Source: Saussurea involucrata
Lineage: Eukaryota > Streptophyta > Magnoliopsida > Asterales > Asteraceae
NCBI GenBank assembly: GCA_033807775.1
Contig: CM066312.1
Location: 25,269,696-25,333,695, forward strand
Reading direction: 5' to 3'
Length of the DNA: 64,000 nucleotides
Shown here: positions 32,336 through 41,060 of the stretch, in pieces
How positions within the stretch are numbered: the stretch's first letter is position 1
How the letters are laid out: each line of letters opens with the position of its first letter
Program-made: the position numbers and the translations under genes
Notes under the pieces: model-generated
What the model was told of the DNA's origin: nothing
The model's database searches: none
What the model saw: the letters and a program-made list of their open reading frames with translations, nothing else

Positions 32336-34314
32336 GAACCACATAGTCGTGCCACGACTGTAACTACGGCGCTGGGTGGGAGGCAACCCACCGAGGTTCG
32401 TTTGCTTTTAAAATTTGCGTGTTAGTGTGTTTTTATTTACAAAAAAAAAATGAACAGAGACATACGTGGTTTTGCTCGCGGTTTACAAGCCACGTGGCAA
32501 ACCGCGCAGCTCTCTGTGGGTTTTTTCCCTTTCTTGCTTCGTGTGTTCGTTTCTTTGTTTTCTTTCGCCGTTTGCTTTGTTTTCTTTTGTTCCCAGTTTC
32601 TCTCTACTATCCCGCTCAAATCTTTCAAGAGAATCTCCTTCATCCGGGCAAACAGGTATGTTCTCCACTTTGTATGTAATGGGTGTGTAAGATGTTTGGT
32701 TTCCTAGTAGTTAAACGAGATGCAACAAACCTAAGTTTCACTTAGGTTTGGGGTGCCTCACTTTTCAACATCTACACACTCACTTTTAATCCTGTGCAAA
32801 CCTCGGTTTTACCAAGGTTTGGGGTTGGCTTTATTTGACAAACCTAGGCCGCGGCCTAGGTTTGGGGTGCACATATTGAAAATATTTAGGCTAGCTCTTT
32901 GATGTTTCTTGTTAATATTTTGCCTTGTCTGTCTGATAACTGCCATAACTGCACAATGAGTTATGTCGCCTGAACCGACACTTGCACATTGGGGACAATG
33001 TGTGGGTAAGGTTTGGGGTTGCCCAATCGGGCCCACGTTATGCACGTAGATTTCCTGCACTTCTGAGTACCTAGATCACTTTAGCTAAAAATTTTGTTTT
33101 GAATGATTGAGACCGACCACTGTAGGAAGAATCTTGTGATAGTGACGTGACGACTAGGGAAGGACCGGGAAAGGACATGACTAGGGGCATTAGTGGAGAC
33201 CACCCAATAGCGAGTTTTGAGCCTTAAAGACGTTGTTCATTTCGAGGGATTCATACACCTAATTCATATACACTTTTTCAAGTTCCTTGTCGTGAATATA
33301 GAATGATCTCGCTATATTATTGCATTGAGTAGCAAAGACAACCATCGGGATATTGGGAAAGGGTATAGTAGACCAAATCGTGTGGACCTTAAGATGTGAT
33401 TCCAGGCAATGTGTGTTTTGTTTTAACCTGTGTTTAGCTATCGTACCTTTTTACCCATTTGTGTGTATCCATAACCCTTTTTGTAGCCAAACACTCACCT
33501 TGTTCATTTCTAAACCCACCTTTAAACCCGAACCGAAAGCCTTAGCCAACCTTATCCGAAAGTGTGTCAATCGAAGCAGTACAGGCCAGTTATGAAAATA
33601 GATAGAAAATAGGGCCAATGCAGCCCCAATTTGAATAAAGAGGACCAATGAAGTCCCAACTAAAAAAAAGAAGCAAATAAATACAGTTGGTTAAATAGTT
33701 GTTATAGCAGCTAAATAAGAGAGTCAAAGCGACTCCAATAGTGAAAACGAAGGCCAAATGATAGAATCAAAACCAGAAAAGTTCAGAACTGTTAATGATT
33801 GACACGCCGAGGATTTTTGTTCCTTTATACCCTTCATTTCTTAGCCATAACCCTAACCCCATTACAACCCTTGTGAAGACCTGGATGATCTTTTGGAAAA
33901 TATGATTAGAGTATACGACCACCCTTACCAATATTCCCTGTCTTGCTACTTGATTCCTTTCTGAGATCGACTTTTGGACATTTGTGCGACAGCCTAGGTT
34001 CTAGTGAAACGAGAGTATCCCGTAAGGTAGGGTCGAGGCGAAATGTTTTCCCTAGTATGGCTGGACCTAGAACAACCTTAGTGTAATCGGAGCAGTCATG
34101 AGTTCAACTTACAATGGAAGGTCATAGATCAAACAGAATAAGGATGAGGCGAGAGCGAGATAAGCATTCACGTGTATGGGAAATCACCACTGCATCACGT
34201 GATACCAATTGGGAGTTGTGCAGTTATTATTTCGCTGATATATGCTTTTATTCTATTTTATCGCTAATTTGCTTGGGGACAAGCAACGTTCGGTTTGGGG
34301 TTGTTGATAACGCC
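32336..34314 (+). other. Athila 3' non-coding region
   Basis: It begins with GCGCTGGGTGGGAGGCAACC, a segment typical of the Athila region after pol and env. It contains three GGTTTGGGGT-tailed hairpins (32726-32864) and runs to a GTTTGGGGTTGT purine-rich end before the 3' LTR. There is no convincing gene. Short frames near 32420-32700 are T-rich and overlap on both strands. Confidence 0.7.
32726..32864 (+). repeat. three successive hairpins with CAAACCT...AGGTTTG bases
   Basis: Hairpin 1: CAAACCTAAG, loop TTTCA, CTTAGGTTTG (32726-32750). Hairpin 2: CAAACCTCGGT, loop TTT, ACCAAGGTTTG (32797-32821, one mismatch). Hairpin 3: a perfect 26-bp palindrome with half-site CAAACCTAGGCCG (32839-32864). 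Each is followed by GGGGT. Confidence 0.85.
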
Positions 34315-35599
34315 ACTTTTTGGCGTTATTTCTGGCTCTGAAACCAATGAGATTGGCTTGTATTTAAGCAAAGAAGCGGGATTTTACGATCTATCTAGTG
34401 AGATGTGCAGGTTTTCTAAAAGACAGCGGTCATCGAGAAAAGAAGATAAAAAGAGCCCAAAACGAGTCCAAAACGAAGCTAACGGAAGCCCGAGATCCAA
34501 ACCCAAGACCCGTACCCGAACCATGAACCAAACCTGGCCCGGAGAGCATAATACAACACGCGCGACTTTCCACGCGACTTGCAAGTCACGTGGAAGGCCG
34601 CGTAACCCTCTGTTCCAGCGTTTTTAAGCAGCTATTTTCCAGATTTTAGGTCATTCTGGATATCATTCGACACACAGCCCTCAGATGACGAACGACAGAC
34701 GACTTGGGGCGATTTTGAGAGCTTTTTCGGAGCTTTTGGAGCCATGATAGAGGATCGATTGTAGCCACGTTCAACACGCGAAGTAGAGACGAGCACGAGA
34801 GAAGGGAGTTCATCATCATATCTATCACGTTACCATTATCATGTTTACATACACGTTTTCATCTCTTTTTCTTGTGTTTGAATCCACCACCAACATGAAC
34901 TAATTTCTATATGTTGGGGGATGGGATGAATTTGATTTAAGCATATGAACATGTAACTTGAGACTTTTATCAGTTTTTTCCTATATTAATGAAGCATGTG
35001 ATTTGGATTTTAATGCTTTTGTGAATTTGGCCAATTTACAATTGATTTGTTGTTTCTAATTAAGTTCGAGAGAATTAATTGTGACTAGAACTAGAAATTG
35101 CATGCCTAAGGTGAGAAAGGGGATAGAGATATACCGAGTAAGCCTTAGTCCCGTTAAAATCTTGAGCTTAATGTATTTTGAATTCCATAGGTGAGATCGA
35201 GAGATAAACTTGTGCTTTTCAAGATAAAACCCGTAGTTGCTCGAAAGAGAACAACGGTGATTTTTACAAGATTGGGTATTCATTATACGGAATAACTGGT
35301 AACTGTTTTGAGTCAATTGTTTGTATGTGAAAGTCTTAGTATTTCCAACCCTCAACTATTTTCTCTATCCGAAGTTCTTAAGCTGTTTACTGTTTGTGTG
35401 TTGATTTAGTTTTGTTTGCAATTAAGTAGTTTATAAACCAACCTCTCAAAGTTGCGACGTTCAGTTAATAGCAAGTGTAGTAATTGTGATACTTAGTTCC
35501 TAGTTCCTGTGGATTCGATACTCGTACTTCCATACGTATTACTTGATTTCGACACCGTACACTTGCGGTTAGATTTAGGGGGGTGATACCCGCCTATCA
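34315..35599 (+). repeat. Athila 3' LTR
   Basis: 1285 bp, the partner of 28650-29903, preceded by a GGTTTGGGG purine tract. It ends CCGCCTATCA and is followed by CTTAG, the degenerate target copy. Confidence 0.88.
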
Positions 35600-36457
35600 C
35601 TTAGTCATTAGAAGCAAGGCTAGACTTGTGGAGAAAGGTTATTGTCAGCAAGAGGGCATTGATTATGACGAGACGAATGCTCTGGTTGCTCAAATTGAGG
35701 CAATTAGGGTGTTCTTAGCTTTTGCTGCCTACAAGAATTTTACAGTCTTTCAGATGGACGTAAAACCTGCTTTCTTGAATGGCATTCTAAAATAAAAAGT
35801 ATACGTTTCACAACTTGAAGGCTTTGTAGATAAGGATAAACCGAATCATGTTTATATACTTGACAAAGCGCTTTGCGGTCTCACACAAGCCCCTCACGCG
35901 TGGTATGAGGTATTATCTACATTTATACTCAGGTCTGGTTTTGATAAAGGTAAGATTGATACGACTTTCTTCATCAAGCGGGAAAAAGGTGATATTATTA
36001 TTGTTCAGATTTACGTTGATGATATATACTTTGGTTCGACTAATCCCTCTTTATCTACTTGGTTTTCTAATCTCATGGTGACTAGATTTCAAATAAGCAT
36101 GATGGGAGAGATTAATTTCTTTCTCGGATTGCAAGTAAAACAGTTCTCAACGAGGATTTTTATCAACCAGTCGAAGTATATATTCGAAATCCTGAAGAAT
36201 TTCAAGATGGAGAATAGTACAACAATTGGTACCCCGATGGCACCAGGGTCCAAGATCAGTCCAGATCCCGATGGTAAGGATGTTGATCTTCGGATATATC
36301 GAGGTATGATTGGTTTTCTAATGTATCTAACTGCAAGTCGACCATATATTATATTCCTTACGTGTCTTTGTGCAAGATTTCAGGCCAAACCTAAGGAATT
36401 ACACCTTGGAGCTGTTAAAAGAATCTTTCGGTACTTGAAAGGAACACCTTACCTTGG
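35600..36457 (+). pseudogene. CopD pol, reverse transcriptase part
   Basis: It resumes after Athila: RSKARLVEKGYCQQEGIDYDE, VFQMDVKPAFLNG then TAA (about 35794), YGLKQAP degenerated to CGLTQAPHAWYE, YVDDIYFGS, and LGLQVKQFS, in alternating frames. It ends at KRIFRYLKGTPYLG, where a chromovirus LTR starts. RNase H is absent. The frame changes and the internal stop make it non-functional. Confidence 0.85.
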
Positions 36458-36661
36458 TGTAATACTCCTGGTAAGTTCGTTAGTTAAATGTTAGTTCCGT
36501 TAAACTTATTTAACTTTATAATTGATGTTTAGGGTAAGTTTGGGTTAGTTTATAAGTAAAAGGTATTTTGGTCATTAGTGGATAGTTTAGGGACTAAAGT
36601 GGTAAATTGGATTAGATATTATCCCTTTAGGACTTTAGCTAATTCAGAATTCAGCAGATAT

Positions 36662-36696
<35 letters not shown>

Positions 36697-36938
36697 GAGA
36701 CCAAAAGAGAAGAAGAAGAAAGCTAAGGTTAAGGCCTAATTTGAAGTGCTTGGAAGTGAAATTAAGGTATGTTCCTTTGTAATTTATGTTTGTAATTGGT
36801 ATTGGAAGGTTTCTATCGGAGTAGAATCATCAATTTCACATTTAGTAATGATTCATTCGATATCTGGGTAGAAAATGGATGAACAGTCAGAGGTTTCCGG
36901 ATAAGATGAATGTGTCTGGTAGTTTCTTGGGTGGTGTA
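36458..36938 (+). repeat. chromovirus LTR fragment, plus strand
   Basis: It starts TGTAATACTCCTGGTAAG and is homologous, in reverse orientation, to the U3 end of the LTR at 21062-23087: same order of TTAACTTTATAATTG, a GT repeat (36667-36693), a purine-rich stretch and AGGTATGTTCCTTTG. About 480 bp is kept and then replaced by another element. It lacks the 300-bp duplication seen in the other copy. Confidence 0.75.
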
Positions 36939-37579
36939 TGTTAATGCCAAAAATCGCACCAAAGGGACAACTTAAGGTCGATGTGGACTTAATCAACTAA
37001 AGAAAGGATCTTTCGACGAGACGTGCAACGAGGGAAAAAATAAACGAGACAAGGGATTTGATGACGCAGGAAAAACCTCAAACGAGGAAAAAACCTGCAG
37101 ACGACAAGGGATGTCGTCGTTGCACTATGGTCGCCAATCAGGGGCGACATCCTTGGTACTGGCGTCGGTCGTACGATGATTACAATACAAATGAAGGAAA
37201 TACTTTGAAATGTAAAGTATAAGTGTTTAAATGTGAAAACAGGTGTTTGTCGTGTGTGAATACAAAGTGTGAACTTTTGGTCGAGGACTGTTGTCGTGCG
37301 TCGAGAGCGATACTTGAGCTTTCCTTCGAGTGTTCTTGAGTTAGCTGTAAGATTCTGGCTTTCAGTACTTAATCTCTAGAGGTTGAATGTTCTTTTCTAT
37401 GAGTTTGGATGATTTTCTCTGCTGTGTGATGATGTTCGCTGAAGTGTATTGGATGTTAACCGATGTCCTTTGAAATGAGGCTTTAGCATGTCTTTTATAG
37501 TCTTCGCGTCATTAATTAGCTCCATTAATGATTCAATCAATGGCTACAACGGTTGGAAACGGTCGCCGGAGTGATTATC
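36939..37579 (+). repeat. left part of an old gypsy-type element, probably LTR
   Basis: It starts TGTTAATGCCAAAAATCGC. It is rich in TCGTACGA/GTCGTCG-like words that continue after SIRE-2 at 50593, so both sides belong to one older element. No frame is seen. The SIRE-2 target copy TTATC is at 37575-37579. The boundary at 36939 is a guess from the TG start and the change in composition. Confidence 0.45.
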
Positions 37580-38548
37580 TGTTGATCCAAACCCTCAGTG
37601 ATTTGATAATGACCCTATCTTAAATACTTAGTGAAAATTGTAAGTAAACAATATGTATCAGAGTTTCACTATCGCTGATAAGTACTAAGATCTTACAGTA
37701 CTGCTGATAGGAACTCTCGCACTTTTAGATTAAACATTCAGCGAACACTGTTCACCATATCGCTGAGTCTGTTCAGTCCTTATGGTGATCGCTGATAAGT
37801 TAGTTGTTTACTTATGATCCCTGAAGACAAGATTCACGTCAACAAAGGTTCTACGCTGAAGTCGAAGATCAAGCTCAAGAACCAGCGACAAGTCTCCTAA
37901 TGAACTGATGCGGATCAGCGAAGACTCAGATTTGTCCACTCAACGTGAAGTATTAAGTACAAGACTTCAGCTATCGCTGAACTTTATCATCTGCTGAATA
38001 GTAAATGATAATCGCTGAATCAACGAAAGCTGATCATGAAGTCCTCCGTACAAAGTACTTTTGTCTTAACCTCCCTTGCACGCCACCGTACGAAATGTCA
38101 GAAAAGAACCTCCGAAAATCTGAAATCGTACAACCACTCTGACACTACACTGTTCATTCATGCGGCTACTAAGGTTGTCATCAAAGGTCAATGACATGCA
38201 ACCAATCCGCTAATGACACGTGTAAAGTATATACTGGATTGCATTAAATGCATGCAGTATATAAAGAGATGAACTCACTTCATTTGAAGTAACTTGCTAA
38301 CTCTGGACAAGTTCAAATCTCTCAAGATAGGATTTTATTAGTAATCTCCTTATCTTTCTTAGTGCAAGAAAACCTTAGTGTTCCAACTTGTTTAGATTTA
38401 GGTTTATCCTTAATCTTGTTTCCGCAACAAGCTGTAAATTGTTAATGATTTATCAATAAACAATTTAGAAAAGTAAAATAGTGTGTTTGTATTCAACCCC
38501 CCCCCCCCCCCCCTTCTACAAACTTGTTTAAGCCTTTCGGGACCAACA
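37580..38548 (+). repeat. SIRE-2 5' LTR
   Basis: 969 bp, TGTTGATCC...GGGACCAACA. TATATAAAG lies at 38258-38266, AATAAA at 38455-38460 and a 17-C tract near 38497-38513. Eight exact CGCTGA/TCAGCG words occur between about 37670 and 38020, upstream of the TATA box. Confidence 0.95.
38258..38266 (+). promoter_or_regulatory. SIRE-2 LTR TATA box
   Basis: TATATAAAG preceded by GCATGCAG. The same is found at 2242-2250 (SIRE-1) and 50303-50311 (SIRE-2 3' LTR). SIRE-3 has TATACAAAG. The start of transcription, and so of the R region, should lie about 30 bp downstream. Confidence 0.75.
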
Positions 38549-38550
38549 AG

Positions 38551-38562
38551 TGGTATCAGAGC
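38551..38562 (+). other. SIRE-2 primer binding site (initiator-Met tRNA)
   Basis: TGGTATCAGAGC two bases after the LTR end. Confidence 0.93.
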
Positions 38563-38629
38563 AGATTTGTTTAATCTCATAAACAAGATCTAATCTAAGA
38601 TATTTTCTCTTCCTTGCTATTATCTGAAA

Positions 38630-41038
38630 ATGGCCAACTCAAACACAAACACTCACTATATCGACAATGGTTCTCTTGCAAAACCCCCTAGATTTTCCAG
38701 AGACAACTTCAACTTATGGAAAAATAGGATGACACTCTTCTTAGAAGGTGTAGACCCTACTATACCTTACTATCTTGAAAACGGTCCACACATCCCTGTA
38801 ACGATTGATCCTGCCGTTCCAGCCACTGCAACTAGAGCTGCTATTCCAGAAAGGCTGATTCCAAAGGAAATCCATCATTGGACCGATGAAGACAAGAAGA
38901 AAGTGGCTATAGATACAAAAGCCAGATCCATACTATCCATGGCCCTTCCTGACGAAGTCTACCATTCCGTCATGAACCTGAAATCCTCGAAGGCCATGTG
39001 GGACACAATATGTGTTCAGTATGAAGGAACGTCTGAAGTCCAGGATTCAAGAAAGATCAACCTGGTAAGACAATACGAAATTTTCATCTCTGGTAAGAAT
39101 GAAACTCTCTCTGAAGTACATCAACGTTTTAACTGCTTAATTATAGATCTTAAAACGGTTGGTAAGGAATATTCTAACTTTGAAGTTCTGACAAAGTTTT
39201 TAGAATGTTTACCTGAAAGCTGGGACAATTATTCCATGTGTCTCAAGCTGTCAAAAGATCTAAGATCAATGACACTCGCTACCTTATATGGCACATTGCT
39301 GAATCATGAGCAATCTAGCCATCTTAAGAAGAATCTTGTAAAAGATTCCAAAAGCACCCCTGTTGCTTTAATCTCAGAGGAACCTTCTACTCAGCGACCC
39401 GTGGTCACTATCACTGAGTTAGAAAGTAACTCTGAAAGATCATCAGATTCTGATTCTTCAGATGATGAATCCTTGGCTCTCCTAACTAAAAAGTTCAGGA
39501 GATTCGCCAAGAAGAAAATGTTTAGAAAGAACAAAACTCTTTCTATAGCTGACAAGCCTAAGTCATCAGCTTTTGTTGATAAGGCTACTGCTACTTGTTT
39601 TAACTGCGAAAAGACAGGTCATTTCGCTAACGAGTGCAGGTCAAAGAAAATCATGAGACCTTCAGCCTTTACAAAGAAATCCTTTGTTCCAAGGAATAAA
39701 GACGACAAATACTTAAAGCTGAAGGAGAAGTATGCAAAGCTGAAAAGCTTTAAGAAGAAGGGAAAAGGCCTAATGGCTGACTATGATTGGGCTGCTTCTG
39801 ATGAAGAAGCCTCATCATCTGATTCTGAAGATGATGAAGCAAATCAATGTCTCATGGCCAAGATTGAAGAAGAGGAAGAAAGTTCAGACATTCCCTCCAC
39901 TTCAACATCTGCCATTCAGGTATCACCTTCCTTCTTTACCAATATTGTAAATATTGATGAAGCTGATAGTCTCCGTAAAATCGAACTACTGACTAGAAGC
40001 TTATACGAAGCCATGAACGGCAAAGCTGTGGTTGAAAACCAAAATCTTGATCTCGCTGAAAAGCTTAAAAATTGCCACCTTCAAATAGAAAAGCTTTCTA
40101 AATTTGAAGAAGATTTTAAAGATCAAGTCCATTTAAATCAGCTAGTCAAAATTGAACGAGCGGAAGCTATCGCTGCATTAAAAGCTGAACAAGCTACTGT
40201 TGAAGGATGGTGTAATTCTTCAACAAAGATCACTGAGATAATTAAGGCTCAGATTCCTCTGAGTGATAAACGTGGTCTGGGTTATAAATATGATACTCCA
40301 ATACCAACCACTGAACGTTCAATGCTTAAATTTGGAACGTTCGTATCCTCAGTAGCTGACACTTCTTCATCTCAGTACTCCTCGTCGATTACACCAATCC
40401 CTGAGGAAACTCCTACCTCCTCAAAAGGTAAGGAGAAAATGGTTTATTCAAAACCTACCTCTGTCTCTAAAGATAAAGGTAAAGGAATTGTAATTTATCA
40501 AAATCCTCAGAAGGGTACTTTAGTACCTAAGCTGAATGCTTCCAAAGCCTTAGTGATTCATTCATCTGGTTCTAGAAATCAGACCTCTGGATCAGTTCAG
40601 CGACCTACTCCTAGACTCAGAGTAGATGTCCTTGGTAAGAAATCTGAAGAACTGAATGTTCGTCCTATTTCAAAAACCAATAGTGTACTTGGTGCTGGCA
40701 CTTCTAATTCCAAATTAAAAGCTCAGCACACAAGTGGTCCTAAAACTAATTTTAGTTATAGGAAATGTTATCACTGTGGACTTACCGATCATATTGCAAG
40801 TAAGTGTCCCACAGCCACCAAAGCTGATAAGATAGCTAAGGTGAAGATAGCACCAAAGAAGACCAAACCAGTTGCAAGTCAGGTCAAGGTGACTCATACC
40901 GCTGAGGTCAAGAAATTGACCAAAGTGAAGAAAGACAAAGCTGAATCTTCAAATGCTGCGAAGACTGCTGAACCCATTCCAACCACTTCCACTGACAAAC
41001 GCGTATACATGGTGAAGTGGGTACCCAAGCAAAACTAA
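38630..41038 (+). CDS. gag: SIRE-2 Gag
   Basis: 802 residues from ATG 38630 to TAA 41036-41038. The N-terminal copia gag domain (about residues 15-230; FNLWKNRMTLFLEG, KAMWDTICVQYEG) would form the capsid. An acidic Ser-rich linker leads to a first zinc knuckle C323-x2-C326-x4-H331-x4-C336. A second acidic segment and a coiled-coil-like part follow. A second knuckle C713-x2-C716-x4-H721-x4-C726 lies near the end, then a Lys-rich tail ending VKWVPKQN. Two widely separated knuckles make it long for copia Gag. Pol follows in the same frame after one stop codon. Confidence 0.93.
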   Translation: MANSNTNTHYIDNGSLAKPPRFSRDNFNLWKNRMTLFLEGVDPTIPYYLENGPHIPVTIDPAVPATATRAAIPERLIPKEIHHWTDEDKKKVAIDTKARSILSMALPDEVYHSVMNLKSSKAMWDTICVQYEGTSEVQDSRKINLVRQYEIFISGKNETLSEVHQRFNCLIIDLKTVGKEYSNFEVLTKFLECLPESWDNYSMCLKLSKDLRSMTLATLYGTLLNHEQSSHLKKNLVKDSKSTPVALISEEPSTQRPVVTITELESNSERSSDSDSSDDESLALLTKKFRRFAKKKMFRKNKTLSIADKPKSSAFVDKATATCFNCEKTGHFANECRSKKIMRPSAFTKKSFVPRNKDDKYLKLKEKYAKLKSFKKKGKGLMADYDWAASDEEASSSDSEDDEANQCLMAKIEEEEESSDIPSTSTSAIQVSPSFFTNIVNIDEADSLRKIELLTRSLYEAMNGKAVVENQNLDLAEKLKNCHLQIEKLSKFEEDFKDQVHLNQLVKIERAEAIAALKAEQATVEGWCNSSTKITEIIKAQIPLSDKRGLGYKYDTPIPTTERSMLKFGTFVSSVADTSSSQYSSSITPIPEETPTSSKGKEKMVYSKPTSVSKDKGKGIVIYQNPQKGTLVPKLNASKALVIHSSGSRNQTSGSVQRPTPRLRVDVLGKKSEELNVRPISKTNSVLGAGTSNSKLKAQHTSGPKTNFSYRKCYHCGLTDHIASKCPTATKADKIAKVKIAPKKTKPVASQVKVTHTAEVKKLTKVKKDKAESSNAAKTAEPIPTTSTDKRVYMVKWVPKQN

Positions 41039-41060
41039 TCTTCCTTTGTATTGCAGGTTA
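41031..41060 (+). promoter_or_regulatory. gag-pol junction: stop codon inside a 3' splice-site-like sequence
   Basis: The gag TAA (41036-41038) lies within CTAAT, followed by a pyrimidine-rich TCTTCCTTTGTATTGCAG ending at 41056, then GTTAAG in the pol frame. CTAAT plus T-rich tract plus GCAG is what a plant branch point and acceptor look like. SIRE-1 (about 4995-5016) and SIRE-3 keep the layout. Gag and pol share a frame, so removal or read-through of this one stop would fuse them. A phase-0 donor-like AAG/GTGAAG at 40840/40841 would give a 216-nt intron. Use of these sites is not shown. Confidence 0.5.

Larger units (their letters stand above)
28650..35599 (+). mobile_element. Athila-type Ty3-gypsy element lacking RT and integrase
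   Basis: 6950 bp. LTRs of 1254 and 1285 bp, an Asp-tRNA-type primer site, gag and protease, then a non-coding 3' region. No RT, RNase H or integrase motif is present. Flanking CATAG (28645-28649) and CTTAG (35600-35604) are a one-mismatch target duplication, and CopD pol reads across the site (GIVIRSKARLV). Motifs NAIYLRSGKEL and CDLGASINL are typical of Athila. It is non-autonomous by loss of most of pol. Confidence 0.88.
24300..36457 (+). mobile_element. CopD: decayed Ty1-copia element, split by Athila, no LTRs left
   Basis: A gag remnant (from about 24310), then protease, integrase and RT pieces, with the Athila insertion at 28650-35599. Both outer ends are broken: the left joins chromovirus integrase and the right (KRIFRYLKGTPYLG) joins a chromovirus LTR. 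All frames are damaged. Its gag C-terminus and a 45-nt hairpin repeat link it to CopB, so it represents the pol-bearing family from which CopB may derive. Confidence 0.8.

Noticed and set aside
32437..32707. Overlapping frames of 60-86 codons on both strands after the Athila protease
   Set aside because: T-rich 3' non-coding sequence; hydrophobic stretches reflect composition and no homolog is recognised.
34295..34627. 110-codon frame with a basic segment
   Set aside because: It starts at the Athila 3' LTR border and follows LTR sequence; the equivalent 5' LTR frame is broken.
36458..36938. Plus-strand chromovirus LTR fragment as the other end of the minus-strand chromovirus at 21062
   Set aside because: The two pieces are in opposite orientation and neither has a matching target duplication, so they are separate insertions or rearranged.
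40428..41056. AAAG/GTAAGG in gag as the donor for the gag-pol acceptor
   Set aside because: A strong donor, but joining at 41056 would put pol out of frame; the phase-0 donor-like site at 40840 fits better.
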